Positions 42,497 through 52,287 are shown, counted from the first letter of the stretch. The stretch: 64,000 nucleotides of DNA from CAZSNT01 sp964607765 (GCA_964607765.1 CAZSNT010000001.1:110897-174896); one strand, 5' to 3'. Program-made: numbers and translations. The notes: generated by a model from the letters alone, not told the origin.

Positions 42497-44320
42497 ATGT
42501 TACCCGGCATGGCGATGACACGACGCACACTGCTGAGAACCTGTCTGCGCGGCGCGGGCGTGACCTGCAGTCTGGCCGCTGTCGGTGTGGTTTTCGCAGC
42601 CTTCTTCGCGTACTTGATTCCGCTGCTGCTGCGCTTCACTATCGACGCTGTGATCGGCGCGCGTTCCACCACACTTCTCGGTCCGTTTCTGGCGTTCGAG
42701 GCGCAGGCGCCCTTTGTCGTTTACCTGCGCGAACGGCTCTGGCTGTGCGGCGTGGCCATGTTGCTCTGTGCCGGGCTGCAGGGCGTGTGTGACTGGGCTC
42801 GGGCCCGCTGGGCGAGCGCGGCTGCCGAAGCGTTCGCCCGCGCCCTGCGCGAACGGCTCTACGACCACATCAACCACTTGCCGTTCAGCACGCAGTGCGC
42901 GTTGGACACAGGCGACCTGATGCAGCGTTGCTCGTCCGACGTGGATACACTCCGGCTGTTCCTGGAATCCCAGATCGTGGAGCTCGCCCGCATCGCGGTG
43001 ATGTTGGCGCTTGCCGTGCCGATCATGCTGTCCATGGATCCGCAGATGACGCTTTGCGCCACCGTGCTCCTGCCGCTCGTGATGGGGGGATCCGTGTTCT
43101 ACTTCTTCCGTATCAAGACGCTGTATGCCGGCGTCACCGATGCCGAGGCGCGCATGTCCACGGTCATTCAGGAGAACCTGGCAGGCGTGCGGCTGGTGAA
43201 GGCGTTCGGGCGCGAGGCGTACGAGGAGGAGAAGTTCAATGCCGTAAACAGCGAGTTTCGCGATCGCATGTACGTGATGATGCGTGTTGTGGGGCTTTAC
43301 TGGGGCGGTTCCGCATTCGTCTGCATGCTGCAGATTGCGCTGGTGTTGATCGTGGGTGCCGCTCGCGCTGCCGACGGTACGCTGACGGTCGGCACGCTTG
43401 CGGTCTTTGTCACGTACGTTGGGCTTCTTGTCTGGCCGATTCGAATGCTCGGTCACGTGCTGTCGGACGCGGGACGGGCGTACGTGTCGCTGGGGCGCGT
43501 GCAGGACGTGTTGAGTAAGCCGGTGGAGCCGCCTGAGCCCACAGCATTGACGCCTGAGATCCGCGGCAACATCGAGTTTCGCAACGTCAGCTTCGCCTTT
43601 GACGCGGCCAGTGACATGCTGACCGGACTGAGCTTCAGCGTTGCGGCGGGGCAGAGCGTTGCGGTTGTGGGGCGCACGGGATCCGGCAAGTCGACTTTGA
43701 TCCACCTGCTCCCGCGTTTGCTTGAGCCCACAGCCGGGGAGATCCTGCTCGACGGGTACGCCTTGTCAGGCATCGACCGGCGCTGGCTGCGATCCCGGAT
43801 CGGCATTTGTCTGCAAGAGCCCTTCCTGTTCTCCAAAACACTGCGCGAGAACATCCGACTGGGCGCGGAGGACGAGCCCGAGCACCGCGTGCTGGAGGCG
43901 GCACACATCGCAGACATCCACCGCACGATCGAGGAGACGTTCGAGGAAGGCTACGAGACACTCGTGGGGGAGCGGGGCGTGACACTGTCCGGCGGCCAGC
44001 GTCAGCGCGTGGCGATTGCCCGCGCCATCCTGCGCGACCCGCCCATCCTCGTGCTGGACGATTCGCTCAGTGCGGTCGACGCCGAGACGGATCGCCGCAT
44101 TCAGGCTGCTCTGAAGGCGCGGCACGGTCGCGCAACCACGTTCATCATCTCGCACCGCATCTCCACGGTTTCGCGAGCGGACGTGATCTTGGTACTGGAG
44201 GAGGGCCGAGTCACGCAGATGGGCACGCATGCGGAGCTCGCCGCGCAGCCCGGGTTCTATCGTCGCATCTGCGAAATCCAGGAGTTGCTGCAGGAGGATC
44301 TGCAGCGGGAACTGACATGA
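42497..44320 (+). CDS. ABC exporter half-transporter A (degenerate catalytic site)
   Basis: 607 residues; other ATGs at 42509 and 42515 are possible starts. Six-helix exporter domain (about 25-330), then the nucleotide-binding domain. It has Walker A GRTGSGKST, a canonical signature LSGGQRQR, Walker B ILVLDDSLSAVD with Asp522 where the catalytic Glu normally stands, and switch His in ISHRIST. The Glu-to-Asp change marks the degenerate-site subunit of heterodimeric exporters such as BmrCD and TM287/288. The start of the partner gene overlaps its stop by four bases. Substrates of this class are lipids or drugs; none can be named here. Confidence 0.92.
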   Translation: MLPGMAMTRRTLLRTCLRGAGVTCSLAAVGVVFAAFFAYLIPLLLRFTIDAVIGARSTTLLGPFLAFEAQAPFVVYLRERLWLCGVAMLLCAGLQGVCDWARARWASAAAEAFARALRERLYDHINHLPFSTQCALDTGDLMQRCSSDVDTLRLFLESQIVELARIAVMLALAVPIMLSMDPQMTLCATVLLPLVMGGSVFYFFRIKTLYAGVTDAEARMSTVIQENLAGVRLVKAFGREAYEEEKFNAVNSEFRDRMYVMMRVVGLYWGGSAFVCMLQIALVLIVGAARAADGTLTVGTLAVFVTYVGLLVWPIRMLGHVLSDAGRAYVSLGRVQDVLSKPVEPPEPTALTPEIRGNIEFRNVSFAFDAASDMLTGLSFSVAAGQSVAVVGRTGSGKSTLIHLLPRLLEPTAGEILLDGYALSGIDRRWLRSRIGICLQEPFLFSKTLRENIRLGAEDEPEHRVLEAAHIADIHRTIEETFEEGYETLVGERGVTLSGGQRQRVAIARAILRDPPILVLDDSLSAVDAETDRRIQAALKARHGRATTFIISHRISTVSRADVILVLEEGRVTQMGTHAELAAQPGFYRRICEIQELLQEDLQRELT

Positions 44321-46146
44321 ACGACCGGCGCCAAGACGACGACACGCTTCGGCTGGACTGGGGCACAGTCCGGCAGCTGGCCGCCTTTATGCGTCCGTAT
44401 CGTCTGCTGCTGCTCCAGCTCACAGCCACCATGCTGACGTTCGCGCTGCTGGACGCGGCTGTGCCGTTGCTGACGCGGATCGCGATCGACCGGTTCGCGG
44501 TCCCGCGGCAGACGCACGGGCTCAGGCTGTTTGCGGGCGTCTGCGTGCTGTTTGCGTTTGCGCGCGGCGCTGTCGTGTGGTGGCTGATCCGCACGGGCGG
44601 CAGGATCCACACGCGCGTCAGCGGCGACATCCGGCGCGAGGGGTTCACCCACCTGCAGCGTCTGTCGTTCTCGTACTTTGACCAGCACGCTGTCGGCTGG
44701 CTTCTGTCACGACTGACGTCGGATGCCCTGGAACTCGGCCGCTTCTTCGCGTGGGGTGTGGTCGACATGGTCGATGGCGTAGGGCGTCTGCTCATCATGA
44801 CCGTGATCATGTTCGCGTTGGACGCGAAGCTCGCGCTTGTGGTCGTGGCTGCCGTGCCGCCCATGGTGTTCGTGATCGCGCGCTTCCAGTTACTCACGCT
44901 GGCGAAGTTCCGCGCCGTGCGCAAGGCCAATTCCGAACTGACCGGCGTGTTCGACGAGGGGATTGTCGGGGCGCGAACAACGAAAACGCTGGTGCGCGAG
45001 GACGCGAACTTGGCCGAGTTCTCGGCGCTCGCCGGCCACGTGCAGGAGTGCGCCGTCTCCGCCGCGCGCTCGGCGGCGCTCTACTTCCCGTTCGTCGTGT
45101 TCATTGCCACACTCGCAGCCGGGGTGGTGGTGTGGGTTGGCGGCGCCGGTGTGCTGTCCGGCAGGACGACCTACGGCACGCTGGTGGCTTTTGTCGCCTA
45201 CGCCTCGAGTTTCTTCCAGCCCATGAAGGACCTGGCACGCCGTTTCCCGCAGTTCCAGAACGCGCAGGCAGCGGCCGAGCGTATTCTCTCGATGCTCGAG
45301 ACGGAGCCGGAGATTACCGACACACCGGCAGCTCTGACACGGCAGGCCGACGACGTTCCCACGTTCCGCGGCCTGGTCGAGTTCGAGGATGTGTCGTTCC
45401 GCTACCACGCCGACGAGCCCGTTCTGGAGCAGTTTTCGCTCGCCGTCCAGCCGGGCGAGACGATTGCACTGGTCGGCGAGACGGGCTCGGGCAAGAGCAC
45501 CATCGTGAACCTGATCTGCCGCTTCTATGAGCCGTGGGCCGGTACGATCCGCATCGACGGCGAGGACTACCGCCGGTTCCCGCTCGCCTGGCTTCGGCAG
45601 AACCTGGGCATTGTGCAGCAGACACCGCACCTGTTCAGCGGCACGGTCAGAGAGAACATCCGTTACGGCCGCCTTGACGCATCCGAAGCGGACATCGAGC
45701 AAGCCGCACGGCTGGTCAACGCCCACGACTTCATCTCGGTGCTCGAGCACGGGTACGACTTCGCGGTGGGTGAGGGCGGCACAGGACTGTCGATGGGCCA
45801 GAAACAGCTCATATCGCTGGCACGGGTGATCGTGGCCGACCCCGCGCTGCTGATTCTGGACGAAGCCACGTCCTCGGTGGACACGGAGACCGAGCGGCTG
45901 ATTCAGGACGCGATAGACAAAGTCCTGGAACACCGGACCAGCTTCGTGATCGCGCACCGGCTGTCCACTATCCGGCGTGCGGACCGCATTCTGCTGATCC
46001 GTGACGGACGTGTGGTGGAGCAGGGCACGCATCACGAACTGATTCGGCTGCGCGGGGAGTACTTCGCGTTGTACAGCAGCCAGTTTGTCGAGGAACGGTC
46101 CCTGCGGCTGCTCAGCCAGTCCGGCCGTGATGCGCCTGGCGAGTGA
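44317..46146 (+). CDS. ABC exporter half-transporter B (degenerate signature)
   Basis: 609 residues starting at ATG 44317, coupled to gene A by ATGA. Exporter transmembrane domain (about 20-320). The nucleotide-binding domain has Walker A GETGSGKST, Walker B LLILDEATSSVD with the catalytic Glu intact, and His in AHRLST. Its signature is LSMGQ (Met493) instead of LSGGQ. The two defects are complementary. In an A-B dimer one ATP site would pair A's Walker B Asp with B's LSMGQ (inactive), and the other would pair B's Walker B Glu with A's LSGGQ (active). That makes a heterodimer almost certain. Confidence 0.93.
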   Translation: MNDRRQDDDTLRLDWGTVRQLAAFMRPYRLLLLQLTATMLTFALLDAAVPLLTRIAIDRFAVPRQTHGLRLFAGVCVLFAFARGAVVWWLIRTGGRIHTRVSGDIRREGFTHLQRLSFSYFDQHAVGWLLSRLTSDALELGRFFAWGVVDMVDGVGRLLIMTVIMFALDAKLALVVVAAVPPMVFVIARFQLLTLAKFRAVRKANSELTGVFDEGIVGARTTKTLVREDANLAEFSALAGHVQECAVSAARSAALYFPFVVFIATLAAGVVVWVGGAGVLSGRTTYGTLVAFVAYASSFFQPMKDLARRFPQFQNAQAAAERILSMLETEPEITDTPAALTRQADDVPTFRGLVEFEDVSFRYHADEPVLEQFSLAVQPGETIALVGETGSGKSTIVNLICRFYEPWAGTIRIDGEDYRRFPLAWLRQNLGIVQQTPHLFSGTVRENIRYGRLDASEADIEQAARLVNAHDFISVLEHGYDFAVGEGGTGLSMGQKQLISLARVIVADPALLILDEATSSVDTETERLIQDAIDKVLEHRTSFVIAHRLSTIRRADRILLIRDGRVVEQGTHHELIRLRGEYFALYSSQFVEERSLRLLSQSGRDAPGE

Positions 46147-46166
46147 GGACGACGGACGCTTCAGGC

Positions 46167-46256
46167 ATTCCCACATCCGTGGGTCGGCTCTGCTATCCGT
46201 GGGGAATACCCCTTCAATTCCCACATCCGTGGGTCGGCTCTGCTATCCGTGGGGAA
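46167..46256. repeat. Two-copy 40-bp tandem repeat between convergent genes
   Basis: Identical 40-bp units at 46167-46206 and 46217-46256, period 50. Each begins ATTCCCACATCCGTGGG and ends ATCCGTGGGGAA, so TTCCCAC can pair with GTGGGGAA (one bulge). The repeat fills most of the gap between the exporter stop and the YejE-like stop and may terminate both transcripts. The core ATCCGTGGGT is shared with the repeat at 24279. Confidence 0.9.
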
Positions 46257-46262
46257 CCTTCT

Positions 46263-47855
46263 TCACCGCATGCGGCTGTAGCGGCGCGGGTCGAATGCGT
46301 TGCGCACGCCTTCCCCGACGAACACGCCCATGAGCATGACGCAGAACAGGGCAAGCGACGGGAAGAGGATCAGCCACCACGCCCAGCGGAACTCCTGTGC
46401 CTGCTGCAGCAGTTCACCCCAGCTCGGCGTTGGCGGCGGCAGGCCGAAGCCCAGGTAGTCGAGGGCCGCCAGCGACCCGATGGCACCGACCAGGGAGAAG
46501 GGGAAGAACGTGATCAGCGGCACGAGCGCATTGGGCAGGATGTGCCTGACGACGATCTTCCACGGCGGCAGCCCGAGGCAGCGTGCTGCTTCGACGAACG
46601 GCTGTTTGCGCAGCCGCAGCATTTCGGCCCGCATGTAGTAAGACATGCCGATCCAATTGAACAGCCCGTAGCAGAAGATCAGCAGCATCAGCCCGCGTCC
46701 GTACACGGATCCCATGAGGATCATGACGTAGAGGAACGGCAGTGCGCTCCAGATCTCGATCAGTCGCTGGCCCGTCAGATCGACAAGTCCGCCGAAGTAG
46801 CCTTGGACCGAGCCGACCAGCGTGCCGATGCACAGTGAACAGAGCACGAGGATCAGGCCGAACGTCATCGATGTGCGGAGGCCGTAAAGGACGCGGGCGA
46901 ACACATCGCGGCCCGAGCTGTCAATCCCCATCCAGTGTTCCCTGACCGGGCGGAACGGGAAGCGGATCTCCTGCCGGTCATACGATGCTCGGTACTTGGC
47001 CTGCCCGATCGTGACCGTCCTGGCGTCGACCGGCTTCGAGAAACGCTCGCTCGCTTCTGCGACAAGCGTGTCGCGATCCGCCGCCCCGATCCGCGGCCAC
47101 AGCTCGCCCGGCTCACCCATGATATGGCCTCGGGCATCGAACGCGATCTCGTGCACCGAGTCCTCGACACGACGGTGTTCACGCAGCGTGATTCGCAGCG
47201 TCTTCGGTGCGTATTGGCGTGGGCTGAACGCCGGGCAGGACAGCTCGGTCTCCCGGCCTGCCGAGTCGCGGCAGACCACCGACACCCGGTCGCCCCGCCG
47301 ATTGGCAAAGCGCTCCCGCAGCGCTGCCAGCAGCTCCGGCGGCACACGCCAGTGGTCGGTCAGGATCCTGCCGCGGGCGTCCCTGTCCGGCACGCCGAAG
47401 AACGTCCCGGCCGCGGTGGCGCGCACAATCCTCAGGCTCGGATCGACGCCCACGCTGCCCAAGTTCGGCTCCGGTGCGAGGCGGAGCGTAACGTGATCCT
47501 CGATGTCGATGCGGGCGGGGTTGACCACTTCGTAGGGACCGTAGCGGAACAGCGGCCACACCATATGGTTAGCCGTGTTGCCGGCAAATGCCGGGCTCTC
47601 CTCCACATCCTTGTAGTTCGGGCGCGTGAACTTGCCGCTGCCGGTGAACATATTGTCCGGGTAGAACTTGAGCACGGGGAAGAACGAGCGTCCTTCGAAC
47701 CGCACGACCAGCGGCACGCTGTTACAGATCAGCTCCGAGCACAGACTGATCACATACAGAAGCACCAGCAGCCAGAACGACCAGTGCGCACGCCGTATCT
47801 CGCGGAAACGGCGCAGCCGCTTGCGTGCGATTGGGTTGAGGCGGATGAGTGCCAT
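46263..47855 (-). CDS. YejE-type ABC importer permease with long periplasmic insert
   Basis: 530 residues from ATG 47855. After one membrane helix (WSFWLLVLLYVISLCSELIC) come about 240 residues outside the membrane. The binding-protein-dependent permease domain follows (MGIDSSGRDVFARVLYGLRT, the OppC/YejE entry motif). It carries the EAA loop VEAARCLGLPPWKIVVRHIL and last helices ending VGEGVRNAFDPRRYSRMR. E. coli YejE (microcin C and peptide uptake) is much shorter; the extended insert is an addition, though variants of it occur in relatives. No YejA, YejB or YejF gene adjoins it, so partner subunits must lie elsewhere. Confidence 0.88.
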   Translation of the reverse strand: MALIRLNPIARKRLRRFREIRRAHWSFWLLVLLYVISLCSELICNSVPLVVRFEGRSFFPVLKFYPDNMFTGSGKFTRPNYKDVEESPAFAGNTANHMVWPLFRYGPYEVVNPARIDIEDHVTLRLAPEPNLGSVGVDPSLRIVRATAAGTFFGVPDRDARGRILTDHWRVPPELLAALRERFANRRGDRVSVVCRDSAGRETELSCPAFSPRQYAPKTLRITLREHRRVEDSVHEIAFDARGHIMGEPGELWPRIGAADRDTLVAEASERFSKPVDARTVTIGQAKYRASYDRQEIRFPFRPVREHWMGIDSSGRDVFARVLYGLRTSMTFGLILVLCSLCIGTLVGSVQGYFGGLVDLTGQRLIEIWSALPFLYVMILMGSVYGRGLMLLIFCYGLFNWIGMSYYMRAEMLRLRKQPFVEAARCLGLPPWKIVVRHILPNALVPLITFFPFSLVGAIGSLAALDYLGFGLPPPTPSWGELLQQAQEFRWAWWLILFPSLALFCVMLMGVFVGEGVRNAFDPRRYSRMR

Positions 47856-48131
47856 TCCGGGACGTCGTCTTTCAGGACCCGCTATTGAGCATGGAGCAAA
47901 ACGATAGCGAAATGTACCATTCTGCGGCGGGAAAGCACACAGACGCAGACGCAGCGTGTCGAGTCGTTCGAGCCGCCGCGTCGGCACACCGGCAAGCCGC
48001 GCCCGTCTCCCTCCCACGGGCAACAGCGAGCGTGTCCCTTGGGTTTGTCAGACGACGCCCCCGTACGCCGCTCAACCCCTGAGCGGCGCTGCCTGCCGCT
48101 CCTATCTGGATTCCGCCCGCGCGAGGTCCGG

Positions 48132-48160
48132 TGGTCACCGCCTGATCCGACGCATATATT
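48132..48160 (+). promoter_or_regulatory. Candidate promoter of the CHAT-protein gene
   Basis: TGGTCA (48132-48137) and TATATT (48155-48160) are 17 bp apart, about 26 bp before the start codon. The -10 box is strong for this GC-rich DNA, the -35 box modest. The rest of the 47856-48185 divergent gap shows no gene. Confidence 0.4.
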
Positions 48161-48185
48161 GCCGCCACCTGCAGTGGGAGGAGCC

Positions 48186-51122
48186 ATGTGTTCCCGGACA
48201 GTATTCAACGGGCGGCGCGGCGGTGCCCTGTGTCTCGTGCTCCTTGGTTTCCTGTGCTCAGGCATCATCGACCGGGTCGATGCGGCACGGCGTACCGCAC
48301 GGCAAGACGCCCCGCTCCGCGTGCCGGGCGCCCAGGCCCACTTCAGGCGCATGGACGAGCTCTATCGTCAAGGTGACCTCCACGGAGCCGCGAAGGCCGG
48401 CGTTGCGGCCTACGAGGCCGCGGCGAAGGAAGCCGGCCCTGATCACGACTACACGGCGAGAATCGCGAACGCCGCGGGCACGGTCTGCGCGGATGCAGAG
48501 CAGACAGATGACGCCTACCGGCTCTTCAGAGCGGCCATCAGGATCTTCGAGCACACCGCCCCCAAGTCACGTGTGCTCGGCGCGGCACTCACTAACCTGG
48601 CAACGTGCTGCCAGCGCCGCGGCAGGCTCCGCCAGGCAGAACGGTACCAGTCTGAGGCGCTGGATGCCCTCCTCACAGCGATGGGCAGGGACAGCAACGA
48701 CGTTGTCCAGAGCCTGGTCCTGCTCGGGGGGATCCTCATGGAAAGGGGGCGTTACCAGAAGGCGGAGCAAGCCCTGCGACGCGCAGTCAAAGTCCTGCCA
48801 CGTCTTGATCCCCCCGCACCCGGACTCCAGGGCCGGGTCGAAGAGCAGCTCGGGCTCCTTTACACACGCGTCGGCGAGCCGGAGAGAGGCATGGAACACG
48901 CCGGACGGGCGTTGGACGCCTACAAAACGGCAACGCCTCCGAATCCCGCGGCGGTCGCCGGCGCGCTGATCACCCAGGCCCTGCTCCGCAGGAACATGGG
49001 GCTCTACGACGAAGCGCTGGCCAATAGCGACGAGGCGCTGCGGGTGTTGGCCGAAGCCGGACAAGGGGACTCTTCGCACGCGGTCGGGGCGCTCCACGTC
49101 CGGGCCACAGCCCGTTGTTCGCTCGGGGACTTCGATGGCGCAGTGAAGGACCAGGCCCTGGCAATCGGATGGATTGAGGAGCATCGGGGGCCGAACTCCC
49201 CGCACCTGGTCCACTACCGCAATAACCTCGGCTGGTTCAACACGCGCCGGGGCAACTACGTTGAAGCCCGCCGGCATCTTGAGCAGGCCCGACTCCTGGC
49301 CGAGCGCATCTACGGTGCGCAGTCGACCTCTGTCGCCGACACCACCTGCAGCCTGGCACTGGTAGCCGCGCTGACAGGGGACACGACAACGGCCCTGACT
49401 GAACTGGAGAAGGGCAATGCGGCGTACGAGAAAGTGCTCGAGAGCCTGGCGCATTTCGGCAGCGAATTCCAGAAACTGGCATTGATGAAGACCATCGCCG
49501 GCAAGACGGATTTCGCCGTTGAGCTGCACCTGCGTCGGGCGCCGGAAAGCGGCAGGGCATGCAGGCTGGCGCTCACCACCGTCCTGCGTCGCAAAGGCCG
49601 CACGCTTGACGTGATGGCCGGCACCCTCAGTCGGCTGCGGACCTCTACCGACGAGGGCCAGCGCAAACGCCTCACCAGCCTCTCGGAAGCGCGGGCGGAA
49701 CTGGCCTCGCTGCTCGTCCGGGGAGCCCGCACAGTGGCGGCAAAGGAACGCGTTGTGGAACTCGAGGAGAAAGCCCGGCGGCTCGAAGCGGACCTGGGCG
49801 CAGCAACCGAGGACGTGGCCAGAGGGCAGTCCGTTACCGTGTCGGGCCTGGCGGAGCGCCTGCCGCCGAAGTCGATACTGATCGAGTATGTGTTTTTCCG
49901 CCCTTTCGACCCTCGTACCCCCGACTGCCAGGAAGACTCGATCCCCAGGCGCTGTGCCGCCTATGCTCTCGAGCCCGACGGCACGACGCATGCCGTCTGC
50001 CTGGCGACCGAGGACGTGATCAGGGCCGCTGCGTCCCGCTTCCTGGATCAGCTCCGCCGGAGTGCTCCCGAGCACGTTCTCAGTGCGTCGGCGAAGGACC
50101 TCTACGACTTGGTCGTTGCCCCTTTGAGCAAGGCCATCGATTCCGCCGACAGGATCCTCGTGTGCCCGGACGGCATTCTGTGCCTCATCCCGTTTGCGGC
50201 GCTGATGACACCGCAGGACCGGTACCTGGTGCAGGATCATGAGTTGGCGCATCTCACGACCGGGCGGGATCTGTTTCGGATCGGGCGTCAGCGTCCCCGT
50301 GTCCGTGGGTTCTATGTCTTTGCGGACCCCGCATTCGGGGACGCCGGCTCTCCACGCTCGGAAGCGGCGCCGCAGCAGCGAGCGTTCAGCCTGGACGGCA
50401 CACGGTTCGAGCCGCTGCCGGGAACCGCAGAGGAGGCGCGACGCATCGGACAGTTGGCCCCGTCCGCCGTGGTCTGCACCGGGAAGCGGGCCACCGAAGC
50501 CCGGGTCAAAGCGCTGCGCCGACCAAGCCTGCTTCACCTCGCCACACATGGCTTCTTCCTGGGCGAAGGGAGCGCGCGACAGGGGAGCCGGGGACTGAAG
50601 AAGCTACCCGGGCCAACGGCAACGGACACCTACGCAGCGTCGCTCCGGCCGATGGCAGGGCGGTTCGAGAATCCCCTGGTTCGGTCCGGATTGGCCCTCA
50701 GCGGGGCAAACCACCTGCGCAGCGGGGAGGAAGACGGCGTGCTCACGGCCCTGGAAGTCGCCGGCCTGGATCTGTCGGGCACGAAGCTCGTCGTGCTGTC
50801 CGCCTGCGAGACGGGGGTTGGCGAATACACGCACGGTACGGGCGTGTTCGGGCTGCGGCGGGCGTTTGTCCTGGCGGGGGCGGAGACGCAGGTCCTGAGC
50901 CTTTGGCCCGTGCAGGACGCGGCAACCTGCGAACTGATGGTCCGATACTACTCTGCTCTGAAGAAGGGCGCCGGCCGGGCCGAGGCGCTCCAGCAAGTGC
51001 AGACCGGCATGCTGGCCGAGCAAGAGCACCAGCATCCCTCCATCTGGGCGGCATTCATGGTCCAGGGGGATTGGCGTCCTCTCAACTCCCGGGCGGCATC
51101 GCGCGAGAACGAAGACGAGTGA
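48186..51122 (+). CDS. Secreted TPR-CHAT protein (caspase-like peptidase fold)
   Basis: 978 residues from ATG 48186, directly after GGGAGGAG. A signal peptide or N-terminal anchor (GGALCLVLLGFLCSGIIDRV) is followed by about ten tetratricopeptide repeats (residues 50-470; e.g. ALTNLATCCQRRGRLRQAER, LLRRNMGLYDEALANSDEAL). A helical linker leads to a C-terminal CHAT domain. The catalytic pair of the CHAT/separase clan is intact: His788 in HLATHGFF and Cys874 in VVLSACETGVG. CHAT proteins are cysteine proteases or their relatives; cytoplasmic members act in defence (e.g. with Cas7-11 or gasdermins). This one seems exported and stands alone, so an envelope role is more likely. Target unknown. Confidence 0.9.
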   Translation: MCSRTVFNGRRGGALCLVLLGFLCSGIIDRVDAARRTARQDAPLRVPGAQAHFRRMDELYRQGDLHGAAKAGVAAYEAAAKEAGPDHDYTARIANAAGTVCADAEQTDDAYRLFRAAIRIFEHTAPKSRVLGAALTNLATCCQRRGRLRQAERYQSEALDALLTAMGRDSNDVVQSLVLLGGILMERGRYQKAEQALRRAVKVLPRLDPPAPGLQGRVEEQLGLLYTRVGEPERGMEHAGRALDAYKTATPPNPAAVAGALITQALLRRNMGLYDEALANSDEALRVLAEAGQGDSSHAVGALHVRATARCSLGDFDGAVKDQALAIGWIEEHRGPNSPHLVHYRNNLGWFNTRRGNYVEARRHLEQARLLAERIYGAQSTSVADTTCSLALVAALTGDTTTALTELEKGNAAYEKVLESLAHFGSEFQKLALMKTIAGKTDFAVELHLRRAPESGRACRLALTTVLRRKGRTLDVMAGTLSRLRTSTDEGQRKRLTSLSEARAELASLLVRGARTVAAKERVVELEEKARRLEADLGAATEDVARGQSVTVSGLAERLPPKSILIEYVFFRPFDPRTPDCQEDSIPRRCAAYALEPDGTTHAVCLATEDVIRAAASRFLDQLRRSAPEHVLSASAKDLYDLVVAPLSKAIDSADRILVCPDGILCLIPFAALMTPQDRYLVQDHELAHLTTGRDLFRIGRQRPRVRGFYVFADPAFGDAGSPRSEAAPQQRAFSLDGTRFEPLPGTAEEARRIGQLAPSAVVCTGKRATEARVKALRRPSLLHLATHGFFLGEGSARQGSRGLKKLPGPTATDTYAASLRPMAGRFENPLVRSGLALSGANHLRSGEEDGVLTALEVAGLDLSGTKLVVLSACETGVGEYTHGTGVFGLRRAFVLAGAETQVLSLWPVQDAATCELMVRYYSALKKGAGRAEALQQVQTGMLAEQEHQHPSIWAAFMVQGDWRPLNSRAASRENEDE

Positions 51123-51135
51123 GGGAAAGCCGCCC

Positions 51136-51969
51136 TCAGCCCTGATCCGTCAGCACACTCAGATCGTCGCGCATGGAGCCGTCCGGTTCGTATCTCAGCG
51201 GCGCGATGAAGCAGTCGCGAATGCGATCGATACTGCGGTTGCGGTACTTGCACCACACGTGGTACCACTGCCCGCGCCACACGAAGAAGTCGCCGTGGGC
51301 ATAGCCGGTGTCCAGGCCCCATCCCTCGCCGACGAGGCCCTGGTGTTCATAGGGACCGTAGAGTTCCCGGGAGGTGGCGTAGTACCCGGAGCAGCTCAGA
51401 TAGTAGATGCCGTTGTGCTTGTGCAGTGAGTTCTTGTCGGTGTTCGGGAACACGCCCTTACGGTCCAATGAGATGAGCCTCGGTTCTTCATCGAGCTCGA
51501 CCATCGACTCCTTGAGTCGCGCAATCCTGTAATCGTGCTCACCGTAGACAATGATGGGCGTTCCGTCATCATCAACGAAGATGGAGGGATCAAAGGAGTC
51601 GACAAGCGCGTGCCCCAGGGCGTCCACATACGGGCCTTCCGGCCTGGACGCAGTCATGACGCCCGTACTCTCCTTGCGGTTGGAGTAGTACCAGTAGTAG
51701 GTTCCGTTCCGCTCCGCGATATCGCCGGCCCAGCAGTTGGTGTTGCCGGCGCCCATGGTGTTGTCGGCCGGGCTGATGGTCCCCACGTGCGTCCACACGC
51801 GCAGGTCCTCGGACCGGTAGATGCGCCAGTCCGGCATCACCCAGTCGTTCACGCCGAAACCGACGTCGTGACCGGTGAACAGGTAGCAGACGTCATCGAT
51901 AACCAAAGCGTGCGGATCCGACATGCCCGGTTCATCGATCAGCGGATTCGTCAATTGACACTCTTCCAT
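51136..51969 (-). CDS. GH43-like beta-propeller glycosidase
   Basis: 278 residues from ATG 51969; a longer frame to 52080 is possible but has no visible signal peptide. Five-bladed propeller features: an early Asp in MSDPHALVIDDVCYLFTGHD (likely general base), then SEDLRVWTHVGT, GTYYWYYSN, a mid-protein DSFDPSIFVDDDGTPIIVYG (typical GH43 DPxxFxDDDG) and NGIYYLSCSGYYATS. GH43 enzymes act on arabinans, xylans and galactans. The absence of a signal peptide suggests cytoplasmic action on imported oligosaccharides. Its stop is 13 bp from the convergent CHAT gene. Confidence 0.8.
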   Translation of the reverse strand: MEECQLTNPLIDEPGMSDPHALVIDDVCYLFTGHDVGFGVNDWVMPDWRIYRSEDLRVWTHVGTISPADNTMGAGNTNCWAGDIAERNGTYYWYYSNRKESTGVMTASRPEGPYVDALGHALVDSFDPSIFVDDDGTPIIVYGEHDYRIARLKESMVELDEEPRLISLDRKGVFPNTDKNSLHKHNGIYYLSCSGYYATSRELYGPYEHQGLVGEGWGLDTGYAHGDFFVWRGQWYHVWCKYRNRSIDRIRDCFIAPLRYEPDGSMRDDLSVLTDQG

Positions 51970-52287
51970 GTTGGTTCCATCCAGGGCGACGAACGCAGTA
52001 GCGTGCAGCCGTGCCGTGCCAAACCAAACTAATATGCTGCCGCTAACGTCCCGTGTCTCTCGCGCTGAACGGGATGACATCCGAGCGGTACCCGCGGATG
52101 CCTGAGCAGGTCCACGGTTGGTTGCTGTGTTGCTGCCCCCGCCAGCGGCTCAAACGCCGGCCGTTCCTCTACCCGCCATTCCCTTACCCAAGGGCTCTGG
52201 CAGCAGGACGATTCCCGCCTGCTGACCGTGCCCATCACAGGCGGCGTTTGCCCTGGGCAACGTGCTGCCGTCGTCGCTCGCCGCGGA

